Assembly: GCF_010646885.2 (NCBI RefSeq)
Contig: NZ_CP050700.1
Span: 5,214,001-5,278,000 of the forward strand
Length of the DNA: 64,000 nucleotides
Reading direction: 5' to 3'
Source of the DNA: Desulfopila sp. IMCC35008
GTDB taxonomy: Bacteria; Desulfobacterota; Desulfobulbia; Desulfobulbales; Desulfocapsaceae
The notes beneath the pieces were generated by a model, which did no database searches, was not told where the DNA came from, and worked only from the letters and a program-made list of their open reading frames with translations. The translations under genes were made by a program, and so were the position numbers. This document shows positions 1-8,855 of the stretch, piece after piece (the stretch's first letter is position 1; every line of letters begins with the position of its first letter).

Positions 1-14
1 ACTTGACCTCCACC

Positions 15-29
15 CTACCTTCTAGTAGG
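15..29. promoter_or_regulatory. TetR operator, copy 1
   Basis: Imperfect palindrome CTACCTTCTAGTAGG just upstream of the tetR start at 38. Its outer CCTAC/GTAGG arms are exact inverted repeats. The site recurs with 13 of 15 identical bases at 621-635, between tetR and the next gene, which supports a repressor binding site and autoregulation. The motif class (CTACC...GGTAG) is common for TetR repressors of small stress operons. Binding by the neighbouring TetR protein is inferred. Confidence 0.7.
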
Positions 30-37
30 TTGACACT

Positions 38-601
38 ATGAGTGATACACGTACCAAAATACTTGACGTGGCAGAGGACCTGATACAGCGGGTCGGGTTA
101 AATGCCATGAGTTATCAGCACATCAGCGAAGCGGTGGGTATCCGGAAGGCCAGCATCCATCACCACTTTCCCAAAAAAGACGATCTGGTGGATGAACTGC
201 TTGAAAGATGCAGGTTATCCTATGACCAGAACTACACCTCCATTGTCGAGGGAAGTGGAACCGCCCCAGAAAAACTACACAATCTTGCCGGGCTATTCCT
301 CAAGGGATTAACCAGTAATAAAGTGTGCCTTATCGGTTCGATGAGTACTGACCGAAACACCCTGCAGGAACATTCATGCAGAATTTTGGAAAAGTCTATT
401 CAAAGAACGGTGACCACCATCAGCCATGTCTTCCGGCAGGGAAAGGAAGAAGGGTCTCTCACCTTCTCAGGCAGCGAAGAAGAAGCAGCATACGGGTACA
501 TCTCATTTCTTATCGGGGCGCAGATTGTTGCCCGCTGTCATGGTGGCGAGCTGTGGTTCAAGAAATCGGCACAAACGATGATTGAGGCCTTTGCCGCATA
601 A
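38..601 (+). CDS. TetR/AcrR family transcriptional regulator
   Basis: A 187-residue one-component repressor. The N-terminal 50 residues form the typical TetR helix-turn-helix (ISEAVGIRKASIHHHFPKKD); the rest is the ligand-binding and dimerisation part. A cysteine at about residue 97 (KVCLIGS) sits roughly where NemR-type regulators sense electrophiles, so redox or electrophile sensing is a reasonable inference. It is the first gene of a same-strand run with a radical SAM protein, an aldehyde dehydrogenase, a quinone reductase and a Kef antiporter. The same operator sequence lies before this gene and before the next, suggesting it represses itself and the downstream genes. The inducer is unknown. 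Confidence 0.9.
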   Translation: MSDTRTKILDVAEDLIQRVGLNAMSYQHISEAVGIRKASIHHHFPKKDDLVDELLERCRLSYDQNYTSIVEGSGTAPEKLHNLAGLFLKGLTSNKVCLIGSMSTDRNTLQEHSCRILEKSIQRTVTTISHVFRQGKEEGSLTFSGSEEEAAYGYISFLIGAQIVARCHGGELWFKKSAQTMIEAFAA

Positions 602-620
602 TTTCATTTACCAGCACAAT

Positions 621-635
621 CTACCTACCAGTAGG
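621..635. promoter_or_regulatory. TetR operator, copy 2
   Basis: CTACCTACCAGTAGG lies in the 43-bp gap between tetR and the radical SAM gene and matches copy 1 (15-29) at 13 of 15 positions. It overlaps the region holding the ribosome binding site of the gene starting at 645, so a bound repressor would block an internal promoter or transcription into the operon. Confidence 0.7.
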
Positions 636-644
636 GATAAAAAC

Positions 645-1799
645 ATGAAGCACGCTGAACAGTATAGAGGGTTTGAACAGGGCCCCATCCGACCACCAAG
701 TGAGGCAGAGAGCCTGCTTATCAGGATTACTCGTAATTGCCCCTGGAATCGATGTACCTTCTGCCCGATCTACAAGGGCGAAAAATTTTCCCTGCGTCCC
801 GTAGAGCACATTATTCAAGATATTGACGCAGTACGGTTTTACACCGATGCCATTCTTGAGGCAGCAGAAAGTGGTACTCAGCTTTCACGCAGAGAGCTAA
901 AAAAACTCGCCGCTGAAGGGGGACCAGACGATTTGCGGGCTTTTCACGCTGCCTATAATTTTATCTCCGGCGGCATGAAATCCATTTTCATCCAGGATGG
1001 TAACAGCCTCATTATCAAACCGAAAAACATCATCCATATCCTGCGTCACTTAAGGCAATCATTCCCCGACGTTCAGCGGGTCACTTCCTATGCCAGATCT
1101 CACACCATTGCCCGTATCAGTGATGACCATTTGCAGGAAATGGCCGACGCAGGTCTGAACAGGATACATATCGGCATGGAATCCGGCTCGGACACGGTCC
1201 TCAAAAAGGTAAAGAAGGGCAGCGATAAGGCGACACAGGTTCTGGCGGGTCAAAAGGTAAAAAAAGCGGGCATCCAGCTTTCTGAATACATCATGCCGGG
1301 ACTCGGCGGCAAGGAACTGAGCGAAGAGAACGCCAGGGAATCAGCAGATGCCCTGAACCAGATCAACCCGGATTTTATTCGACTCCGCACGCTGGCACTC
1401 CCCCCGACTGCACCACTGACCGAGCAGTTCAAGGCAGGTAATTTTACCAAAATGGGCGAAGTCGACACGGCAGCTGAACTGTTGATGTTCCTTGAACATC
1501 TTGATGGTATTACCAGTTATGTGAAGAGCGATCATGTGCTGAACCTTTTCCAGGAAGTAGATGGCAAACTCCCCGGAGATAAGGAGAAGATGATGCAGCC
1601 TATCCGTGCATTCCTGGCCCTCGAACCAAAAGAGCAAATGTTGTTCAGCATAGGCAGAAGGACCCACCGCATGAACACTATCGACGATTTAAATGATCCT
1701 GTCCAGCGCGGTTATGCGCAACAGATCTGTGATGAGGTCGGGGCGACTCCTGAGAATATGGACCAGGTGATCGATTCAATTATGCAACGCTTTATTTAG
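645..1799 (+). CDS. Radical SAM protein of the TetR electrophile-stress operon
   Basis: A 384-residue protein with a radical SAM cluster-binding motif near the N-terminus: Cys32, Cys37 and Cys40 (NCPWNRCTFC). The first spacing is four residues rather than the usual three, a variant seen in COG1032-like radical SAM proteins. The downstream TIM-barrel part includes a GMESGSD segment. The substrate is unknown. The start at 645 is preferred over an upstream in-frame ATG at 582 because the latter lies inside tetR and operator copy 2. It sits between the regulator and an aldehyde dehydrogenase, so a role in reactive-carbonyl or electrophile metabolism is inferred only. Confidence 0.85.
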   Translation: MKHAEQYRGFEQGPIRPPSEAESLLIRITRNCPWNRCTFCPIYKGEKFSLRPVEHIIQDIDAVRFYTDAILEAAESGTQLSRRELKKLAAEGGPDDLRAFHAAYNFISGGMKSIFIQDGNSLIIKPKNIIHILRHLRQSFPDVQRVTSYARSHTIARISDDHLQEMADAGLNRIHIGMESGSDTVLKKVKKGSDKATQVLAGQKVKKAGIQLSEYIMPGLGGKELSEENARESADALNQINPDFIRLRTLALPPTAPLTEQFKAGNFTKMGEVDTAAELLMFLEHLDGITSYVKSDHVLNLFQEVDGKLPGDKEKMMQPIRAFLALEPKEQMLFSIGRRTHRMNTIDDLNDPVQRGYAQQICDEVGATPENMDQVIDSIMQRFI

Positions 1800-1835
1800 T
1801 ATGCCTTAAAAGGCTACCTGCATTGAGGAAAAATC

Positions 1836-3185
1836 ATGGTATCATCTCTCGAATCCAGAAACCCGAGTAATGGTGAAAAATTGGGTGAAGTTGTTGTCAC
1901 CCATAGTGATACAATCGCCAACATCACCAAGAGCAGTAAGAAGGCCCAGAAAAAATGGGCAGCTGAACCACTTGACGAACGCATTCGGATTATCAAAACC
2001 GCCTGGTCAGCAGTTGAAACATCGATACCCGGATTAGCACAACTACTCAGCCAGGAGATGGGGAAGGACATCCGCCGCTCCACGGGTGAGGTACAGGGCA
2101 CAATTTTCGGTGGTCCCTGGATAGCCGAATCGGCTGGTAAAGCCCTGCAGCCGGGCAGACAGGGAAGGACGCTCCTGGAGTACAGGCCACTTGGTGTTGT
2201 CGGTGTGATATCGCCATGGAATTACCCTCTGGCCATGGCTAACAATCTGATGGTACCGGCTCTTGTTGCTGGGAATTCGGTCATCTGGAAGCCTTCCGAA
2301 GAGACCCCGCTTATCGCCCAGGCATTTCATGACATTATCAGCAAACAGTTGCCGGACAATCTGCTCCAGATCATCCACGGTGACGGCGAGCAAGGACGAC
2401 AACTTGTGGAAAGCGATATCCAGCTGGTTGCGTTTACCGGCTCACTTGCCGTGGGTAAGAAAATCATGGAGCGGGCATCGACACAACTCACACGGCTGGT
2501 CATGGAGCTTGGCGGCAACGACCCGATGATTGTCATGGCAGACGCCGACCTACCAGCTGCCGCACGATTCGCCGTCGCATCCAGCTTTGAAAACAGCGGC
2601 CAGATGTGCACCGCCACGGAACGGATTTACGTCGACTCGGCTGTTGCCGACAGATTTGAGGAGATGGTTGTTTCCCTTGCGGGACAGTACAGGGTTGGCA
2701 CCTGGGACATGGAAGGCGTTAATTACGGTCCGCTCATTAATGAGAAGCAGCATCGCCGGGTCGTCGAACATATCCTCGATGCCGTCGATAAAGGAGCAGA
2801 ATTATTGCTCGGAACGACGCGGCAGGAACCACCATATATTTCGCCAACCGTTCTGGGCGGCATGACGCCGAAAATGAAAATCGAGCAGGAAGAGACATTT
2901 GGCCCGCTAGTTTGCATGAGCAGGTTTACAGAAATTGAAGAGGCCATAGTACGGGCCAACGACAGCCCTTACGGTTTAGGCGCCGTCGTATTCGGCAGCC
3001 AAGGTGCCGATTACGTTGCAAGGCGACTGGAGGCCGGCATGATCGGTATCAATCAGGGAGTGGGTGGTGAGGGAGACTCACCGTGGGTCGGAGCAAAGCA
3101 GAGCGGATTCGGTTTTCACGGCTCCCCTGAAGGACACAGGCAGTTTGCCCAGGTATGCGTCATAAGCAACGAACAACGCATTTAA
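1836..3185 (+). CDS. NAD(P)-dependent aldehyde dehydrogenase
   Basis: A 449-residue member of the ALDH superfamily, closest in feel to succinate-semialdehyde-type enzymes. The catalytic set is present: Asn129 in SPWNYP, the general base Glu224 in MELGGN, and the nucleophile Cys258 in GQMCTA, with the usual 34-residue Glu-Cys spacing. The C-terminal GAKQSGFG segment is also typical. It oxidises an aldehyde to the acid. A TGAGGA ribosome site precedes the ATG. It lies 36 bp after the radical SAM gene in a likely operon with Kef-type genes, consistent with removal of toxic aldehydes. The exact substrate cannot be read from sequence. Confidence 0.9.
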   Translation: MVSSLESRNPSNGEKLGEVVVTHSDTIANITKSSKKAQKKWAAEPLDERIRIIKTAWSAVETSIPGLAQLLSQEMGKDIRRSTGEVQGTIFGGPWIAESAGKALQPGRQGRTLLEYRPLGVVGVISPWNYPLAMANNLMVPALVAGNSVIWKPSEETPLIAQAFHDIISKQLPDNLLQIIHGDGEQGRQLVESDIQLVAFTGSLAVGKKIMERASTQLTRLVMELGGNDPMIVMADADLPAAARFAVASSFENSGQMCTATERIYVDSAVADRFEEMVVSLAGQYRVGTWDMEGVNYGPLINEKQHRRVVEHILDAVDKGAELLLGTTRQEPPYISPTVLGGMTPKMKIEQEETFGPLVCMSRFTEIEEAIVRANDSPYGLGAVVFGSQGADYVARRLEAGMIGINQGVGGEGDSPWVGAKQSGFGFHGSPEGHRQFAQVCVISNEQRI

Positions 3186-3229
3186 AAGAGTAACTCCATT
3201 AAAAAGTAGAAGTGCAATTCCGAGGCTCA

Positions 3230-3841
3230 ATGAAAAAGATACTGATCCTTTTTGCCCACCCGGCTTTTACCCGTTCGAAAATCAACGCATCCCTCAGGAG
3301 CGCTGTGGAAAACCTGGACAATGTCACACTCCATGATCTGTACTCCAGCTATCCGGATTTCCTGATCGATGTGCAGCACGAACAGCAATTATGCCAGTCG
3401 CACGACGTTATCATCTTCCAGCACCCTTTTTATTGGTATTCCACACCTTCTTTATTAAAGGAATGGTGTGACCTGGTGCTTGAACATGACTGGGCCTATG
3501 GCTCAAAGGGGCAAGCTCTCCAGGGAAAGTATTTCTTTCAGGTATTGACTGCCGGCGGCTCCGACTCAACCTACAAACCAGAAGGGTTGAATATGTTCAC
3601 TATCACCGAGCTCACCTCACCTTTCAGGGCTACCGCCAACCTCTGCGGCATGCATTGGCTGCCCCCATTCGCCATCCTCGGTATTCACCGGGGACTCTCC
3701 CCGGAGAAGGTCAATAGACATGCGGAGGAATACCGTCAAGCCCTTATAGCGATACGGGACGAGATGCTGGACCTGGAAAAAATACAGCTGGGATCCTACC
3801 TCAACAGTGATCTGAACAATTGTATCAGGAGGGTTGGATAA
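3230..3841 (+). CDS. NAD(P)H quinone oxidoreductase, KefF/KefG-like
   Basis: A 203-residue flavodoxin-fold protein. It opens with KKILILFAHPAF, has QHPFYWYSTPSLLKEW and the LTAGG loop, all typical of the KefF/MdaB/NQO family that binds FMN or FAD. These proteins reduce quinones and act as the cytoplasmic activating subunit of KefB/KefC. The start at 3230 has CGAGG upstream; a GTG at 3212 is less likely. Its stop overlaps the start of the Kef antiporter (TAATG at 3839-3843), so the two are translationally coupled, which fits an ancillary subunit. Confidence 0.88.
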   Translation: MKKILILFAHPAFTRSKINASLRSAVENLDNVTLHDLYSSYPDFLIDVQHEQQLCQSHDVIIFQHPFYWYSTPSLLKEWCDLVLEHDWAYGSKGQALQGKYFFQVLTAGGSDSTYKPEGLNMFTITELTSPFRATANLCGMHWLPPFAILGIHRGLSPEKVNRHAEEYRQALIAIRDEMLDLEKIQLGSYLNSDLNNCIRRVG

Positions 3842-5700
3842 TGGAACACTTCCTCCTGCAGTTCTTTATTTTTCTGGCTGCCGCAGCCTTTGCGGTCCCC
3901 CTCGCCAAGAAATGCGGGCTTGGTTCCGTTCTCGGTTACCTGATAGCCGGGATAGTCATTGGTCCTTTTGGTCTCTCCCTTATAAATGAAATTGAAGAGG
4001 TAATGCATTTTACTGAGTTTGGGGTTGTCATGATGCTCTTTTTGGTTGGGCTTGAACTCAAACCATCTCTTCTCTGGCAGATGCGTGTCCCCATACTTGG
4101 GATGGGCGGTGCGCAAGTAGTAGTTTCCAGCCTGGCCCTTGCTGCGGTCGGCCTTGCCTACCTGCCATGGCAGCAAGCAGTGGCAGTTGGCATGATTCTG
4201 GCCCTCTCCTCAACGGCTATTGCTCTCCAAACACTTCGGGAAAAAGGACTGATGAACAGTGCCCCCGGCCGGTCAATTTTTTCCGTACTGCTGTTTCAGG
4301 ACCTGGCCGTTATTCCCATGCTGGCCCTGTTACCCCTGTTGGCGATAGCAGCTCCACATGGGGGAGACCACCACGGATCCGCACTTTTTGATATTACCCA
4401 ACTTCCCGGTTATCAACGTTTGTTAATAACACTGCTCGCTATTGTTTCCATTTACCTGCTCGGCCGCTTTGGCTCGAGACCACTGTTTCGGACCATTGCC
4501 GCCACCCGGGTCCGGGAAATATTTGTAGCTGCCGCGCTGGCTCTTGTCGTCGGTATATCCTTACTCATGACAGCAGTTGGTCTCTCCCCAGCTCTTGGCA
4601 CTTTTCTTGCCGGTGTAGTCCTTGCCGACAGTGAATACCGGCATGAACTGGAGAGCGATATAGAACCATTCAAAGGACTATTGCTCGGCATCTTTTTCAT
4701 CTCTATCGGTGCCAGCCTCAATTTCACCCTGATTGGTGACCAGATAGCTCTTATCTCAGGCCTTGTCCTTGGGCTCCTGTTTATCAAGTGGCTTATCCTT
4801 TTTTCAATTGGTCTGCTTTTTAAAATGGAGGTGCGTGAGCGCTGGCTGTTCTCCCTGGCCCTGGCCCAGGGGGGAGAGTTTGCCTTCGTGCTGTTCCAGT
4901 TTGCCGGCAGCAACGGCGTTTTACCTGCAGCTATCCTGGCACCTCTTATTTCAGCCGTGGCCATTTCCATGTTTCTCGCGCCCCTGCTCTTTCTCCTCTA
5001 TGAAAAGGTCATCGTCAGCCGTCTCCGTCAGGACGATCTCAATAAAAGGGATGCCGACACCATCAACCGGAGTGATCACAGGGTGATCCTGGCCGGATTT
5101 GGACGGCTGGGAACCGACCTCGGCAGGTTCCTTATTACCGCCGGCATAAAACCTGTCATACTGGATCATGATGCGGCCAACGTTGACGTACTGAGGAAAT
5201 TTGGCTTCGAGGTTTATTACGGAGATGTCACCAGACTCGATCTGCTGGAAGCTGCCGGTGCCGCAGAAGCGGAACTGCTGGTCATAACCATTGGCAACAC
5301 CGACAAGGCGCTGGAACTCGTCGAACTGGTCCGCAAACATTATCCAAACCTCAAAATTGCTGCCAACGCCGCCGACAGGTCTGCAGCATATCAGCTCATG
5401 GATCTTGGGGTAACAAATATCCGCAGGGAAACCTTTGGCAGCGCACTTTCTTTGGGTCAGGAATCCTTGAAATTACTGGGAACCGATCCCTATGAAGCCT
5501 ATAAGCTGATGCGTTTATTCAGTAAAAAAGACGAGGACTCCATGCCGGAATTATATGCCTACCATCGTGAAGATGAAGAGAATTACATTTCCATGTATCG
5601 CAAACACAACAACGACCTGGCGGAGCTGATGTCATTTGATGAAAAAAGCAGTTTTGAGGAACTGGAAAAAGCCTGGGCAACCGGTAACCCAGAAGAATAG
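3841..5700 (+). CDS. Glutathione-regulated-type K+/H+ antiporter, KefC-like
   Basis: A 619-residue protein, essentially the length of E. coli KefC. The N-terminal two thirds is a multi-pass Na+/H+ exchanger domain, including LALSSTAIALQTL and the regulatory-loop equivalent ESDIEPFKG. The C-terminal part is a TrkA-N/RCK domain with the nucleotide-binding GFGRLGTDLG and YGDVTRLDLL. Kef systems release K+ and acidify the cytoplasm to protect against electrophiles such as methylglyoxal. An AGGAGGG ribosome site and overlap with the KefF-like gene mark a coupled pair. It is the last gene of the TetR operon; the next gene is convergent. Whether glutathione or another thiol gates it is unknown. Confidence 0.92.
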   Translation: MEHFLLQFFIFLAAAAFAVPLAKKCGLGSVLGYLIAGIVIGPFGLSLINEIEEVMHFTEFGVVMMLFLVGLELKPSLLWQMRVPILGMGGAQVVVSSLALAAVGLAYLPWQQAVAVGMILALSSTAIALQTLREKGLMNSAPGRSIFSVLLFQDLAVIPMLALLPLLAIAAPHGGDHHGSALFDITQLPGYQRLLITLLAIVSIYLLGRFGSRPLFRTIAATRVREIFVAAALALVVGISLLMTAVGLSPALGTFLAGVVLADSEYRHELESDIEPFKGLLLGIFFISIGASLNFTLIGDQIALISGLVLGLLFIKWLILFSIGLLFKMEVRERWLFSLALAQGGEFAFVLFQFAGSNGVLPAAILAPLISAVAISMFLAPLLFLLYEKVIVSRLRQDDLNKRDADTINRSDHRVILAGFGRLGTDLGRFLITAGIKPVILDHDAANVDVLRKFGFEVYYGDVTRLDLLEAAGAAEAELLVITIGNTDKALELVELVRKHYPNLKIAANAADRSAAYQLMDLGVTNIRRETFGSALSLGQESLKLLGTDPYEAYKLMRLFSKKDEDSMPELYAYHREDEENYISMYRKHNNDLAELMSFDEKSSFEELEKAWATGNPEE

Positions 5701-5776
5701 AACCTCCCTGGACGACCCAGGTGGACTTATTCAGAGGCTGTATTAATAAACGATTATAAAAAGATCAGTCGCACAT

Positions 5777-7783
5777 CTATTTCCCATAATCTACCGTCTT
5801 ATCATATCGACCTGACAATTCGGTCGAGATTTTAATGGCCTGCTGTGCCCCCTTAAGGGCGGTGCGCAGATGATGCTCGCATTTTACCGGGTCCTCCGTG
5901 GCGAGCAACGCAAGCTCCACTCCACCAATTATACCTCCAAGGGCATTTCTCAGGTCATGGATAACCTGCCGACTCGATAGGCTTGTTACTCCTCCACCAA
6001 CTTCAATTACCGCTTCAGTTCTGAGAATCCCAGCTGGGGATGCCGGTGCCTCTCTGGTGATCATTATCGGTGCCAGCCACTTCGACAAAACCTGCTGTAA
6101 GCTCCCCATGGTATAGGGTTTACCCATATAATCATCCATACCCGCCTCGAAGCATTTCTCCCTATCCCTGTTCGTGATATGGGCAGTAAGGGCAATAATT
6201 ACGTTTTTCCTCTCTTTTCCGGTATCTTCCAGCAAGCGGATTTCCCTGCTTGCCTGATAGCCATCCTTTACCGGCATCTGGCAATCCATGAATACCAGGT
6301 CAAAAACATTTTCTTTCACACAGGCTACGGCCTCAAGGCCATTCTTTGCTTCCAGCACCTCACACCCAAGCTGGCGCAGGTACGTCGTTGCAACCTCCCT
6401 GTTTATTGCGTTATCCTCAACAAGTAAAATAAGGGGAGGCCTTTGCCAGAAAACGTTTCCCAGCTGCTCCTTCTGTCCTCTAATATCACTTTCCGAGGCA
6501 ATAGGAACATCAAGATAGAAAGAAAAAGTGGTGCCGACATTTACAGCACTCTCCACCCTTATATCTCCACCCATAAGCCTGATGAGTCGACTGGAAATAG
6601 CAAGACCAAGCCCGGTACCGCCACGAAGATCGGCATCCTCCCCTTTAATCTGTTTAAAGGGGGCAAAGATACTCTCAAGATTCCCGGCGGCAATCCCAAC
6701 ACCACTGTCCCTCACAACACATGACAATCGAGCCCTTCCTTCTGCCAAAGCTGATGACGCCACCTCGACGACAACTTCGCCCTCCTTCGTAAATTTACAA
6801 GCATTACTCAACAGATTATTCAGCACCTGGGTAAGCCGGTTCTGATCACATTCAATATATGGAGTTGCAAGCCCGGAGAGGTCCTCCCGTAGTTGGATAC
6901 CCTTTTTACTGGCCACTGCCCTGTACACTTTGCAGATTGAAAGGATTGTGGAACTGAGATCAACCGGTCCAGCCTCAATAACCAGCTCATCCGCCTCAAT
7001 TTTGGTAAAATCAAGGCCGTCGGAAATGACACTCAACAGCCATTCCGAGCTGTTTTTCATCAGATCCACATAATATTGCTGTTTTTCCCTCAGCTCTGTC
7101 CTATCCAGCAGGCTCAGTATACCGATCAGGCCATTAAGGGGTGTCCTGATTTCATGGCTCATCGTAGCCAGAAAATCTGATTTTGCCTTACTGGCCGCCT
7201 GGGCATTGACCAGAGCACGCTCCAGGTTGCTGAGAAGTGAAGCGACATACAACGGCAACGCTATCAAACCCACCATCAGGCCCAGATTGACAGAGGTACC
7301 TGCCGACCATGTATCCGACAACAACAAAACAGAACCGAAGCCGAAAATACTTAAGGTCATGGATAACAGGAGATATCGCTTACCAAATCGAAACCCATTG
7401 CCAAAAGTAACCCAAAGGTACACCACGAAGATCGGGGCAGTTAAATCCCCATTCAGAAAGAGGGCGGCGGTTGCCGAAACATTATCAGTAATAATCCCGT
7501 AAATCCTGCGAGGAGGATGAACTCCCGGATTCCGGATAATTGAAACAACAATACTTACAGCAACTGCAAAAAACAGGAAGATAATCGCTATGATAAGATA
7601 AGGGTGCTCACCATCCTTTGAAAAAACGGCAAACAGAATATAGGCTGCAGCAACAAAACCAACCAGCAATCGAATGACGGCTTGTTCATGTTCTGAGTCT
7701 GGACGATTCTCCCAGGCAGGAACGAACCTGATAAGTATTGTTTCCAGCCCCCCTTGGCGGGAACTGTTTCCCTTCGTTGCCAT
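5777..7783 (-). CDS. Hybrid sensor histidine kinase, RpfC-like
   Basis: About 668 residues from the ATG at 7783, which has GAGAGG upstream; a TTG at 7861 would add 26 residues but has no ribosome site. The N-terminal half has about five membrane segments resembling the RpfC sensor region (FVVYLWVTFGNGFRFGKRY). Next come HisKA with His210 (MSHEIRTPLNG), an HATPase with the GTGLGLAI box, a receiver domain with Asp500 (VFMDCQMP), and a C-terminal HDLRN segment (His609) that looks like an HPt-type phosphotransfer site. RpfC senses diffusible fatty-acid signals; no rpfF or rpfG lies nearby, so it is an orphan and its ligand is inferred at best. Confidence 0.85.
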   Translation of the reverse strand: MATKGNSSRQGGLETILIRFVPAWENRPDSEHEQAVIRLLVGFVAAAYILFAVFSKDGEHPYLIIAIIFLFFAVAVSIVVSIIRNPGVHPPRRIYGIITDNVSATAALFLNGDLTAPIFVVYLWVTFGNGFRFGKRYLLLSMTLSIFGFGSVLLLSDTWSAGTSVNLGLMVGLIALPLYVASLLSNLERALVNAQAASKAKSDFLATMSHEIRTPLNGLIGILSLLDRTELREKQQYYVDLMKNSSEWLLSVISDGLDFTKIEADELVIEAGPVDLSSTILSICKVYRAVASKKGIQLREDLSGLATPYIECDQNRLTQVLNNLLSNACKFTKEGEVVVEVASSALAEGRARLSCVVRDSGVGIAAGNLESIFAPFKQIKGEDADLRGGTGLGLAISSRLIRLMGGDIRVESAVNVGTTFSFYLDVPIASESDIRGQKEQLGNVFWQRPPLILLVEDNAINREVATTYLRQLGCEVLEAKNGLEAVACVKENVFDLVFMDCQMPVKDGYQASREIRLLEDTGKERKNVIIALTAHITNRDREKCFEAGMDDYMGKPYTMGSLQQVLSKWLAPIMITREAPASPAGILRTEAVIEVGGGVTSLSSRQVIHDLRNALGGIIGGVELALLATEDPVKCEHHLRTALKGAQQAIKISTELSGRYDKTVDYGK

Positions 7784-7857
7784 TTTACCTCTCATTCCCT
7801 GGACGGTTCTGTCGGTATTATAGGCTTCAGAAAATCTAAATGGTAGGAAATTGTTTT

Positions 7858-8058
7858 TCAAAAAGGAAGGCCAAGCTTGATTCCTGCGAGAAAATGTAAC
7901 CGGTTCTCGCCACCAACATCATCGCCGACCACTAACTGCAGGTCTGGTGTAATGATAAGCTCTTCGGACAACTGGATTTTGTAGTAAGTCTCGACTACAC
8001 CCTGCCAAGCTCCCGAGACAGCAGACCACCCGGCAACGCCAACATGTTTCCATATCAA
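7858..8058 (-). pseudogene. C-terminal remnant of an outer-membrane porin
   Basis: A 66-codon reading frame ending in beta-barrel-like sequence (ETYYKIQLSEELIITPDLQL, then IKLGLPF with a terminal Phe). This resembles the last strands of OprB-type carbohydrate porins. No complete gene exists: an in-frame stop lies at 8095-8097 and no signal peptide is present. It is best read as a decayed porin 3' end trapped between the kinase and methyltransferase genes. Family assignment is tentative. Confidence 0.45.
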
Positions 8059-8153
8059 AACCCTTGATCCAGGTAAATTAGCCCGAGATTCCCCTCAGTT
8101 CGGGTTAGGCATATCAAAAACAGACAGAGCAGATAAAAAATCCGGTACAAGTT

Positions 8154-8849
8154 TTAGCGCTTTAACGGACTGGATGTGATCTTCATCATCTTGTTTCCAC
8201 CCCGTTGGAACTCATAGTCAACACTATTAATCTCGAGTCCATAGCCCTCTTTCCTCAAGCGGGACGTCAGGATATCGAGATGGCGGGATCGTTTTGCCCC
8301 TAACTCCAGCAGCGGAAACAATCGAACGTCTGCCGCAACCCGGCATAGCTCCCTTATAGAGGCCAGGTGAAATTCCAGGTTGAGTTGTTCACTGTACAGA
8401 AACAGAAAGTGGGAAGAAAGAGCCAAGTCGAACTGGTTATCATCAAATGGCAGGCTCGGCAGCTCCCCGTGGACATACCTCTTTTCGTCACAGCCCTTAT
8501 CATAATCGGCCAGGAAATCGTTCATTGCCGACATACGGGTGGTGGCAAGTACTTCCGGTGATCCGATGGAAGTCCATAAAAACTCATCTTGGTTTTCGCG
8601 CACCTGCTTCATCACTTCATGAAAGGTCACCTCTATCCTATGCCGGATTTCACCGGTGGAAAAAGAGTACAACGGATCAATCGAAAGTACCGAACCACCT
8701 CGCCTGCTCAAAGTACAGTTAAAGGAAGCGGGCCCATCACCACAGCCGAGAATTCGCCCCGCTAAATCATCCGTCGTAAGGGAAAACATGCCCACATATT
8801 CGTCATACGAGCGCCCCCAGGGCACCACATTGTCAAGGCTGAATCCCAT
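8154..8849 (-). CDS. Putative SAM-dependent methyltransferase
   Basis: About 231 residues. A Rossmann-type motif I is visible near the N-terminus (GRILGCGDGPASFN), followed by VLSIDPLY (acidic loop) and LPFDDNQFDLALSSHFLFLY, the usual motif IV/post-motif region of class I methyltransferases. The ATG at 8849 is chosen because GGAGG lies nine bases upstream; another ATG at 8855 directly abuts the permease stop. It is the last gene of an SsuABC-like transporter operon and slightly overlaps the permease end. The substrate is unknown. Confidence 0.7.
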   Translation of the reverse strand: MGFSLDNVVPWGRSYDEYVGMFSLTTDDLAGRILGCGDGPASFNCTLSRRGGSVLSIDPLYSFSTGEIRHRIEVTFHEVMKQVRENQDEFLWTSIGSPEVLATTRMSAMNDFLADYDKGCDEKRYVHGELPSLPFDDNQFDLALSSHFLFLYSEQLNLEFHLASIRELCRVAADVRLFPLLELGAKRSRHLDILTSRLRKEGYGLEINSVDYEFQRGGNKMMKITSSPLKR

Positions 8850-8855
8850 GATCAT

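Noticed and set aside
5707..5721. CCTGG/CCAGG hairpin between kefC and the kinase gene
   Set aside because: Only five pairs, no T-tract on either strand; too weak to call a terminator.
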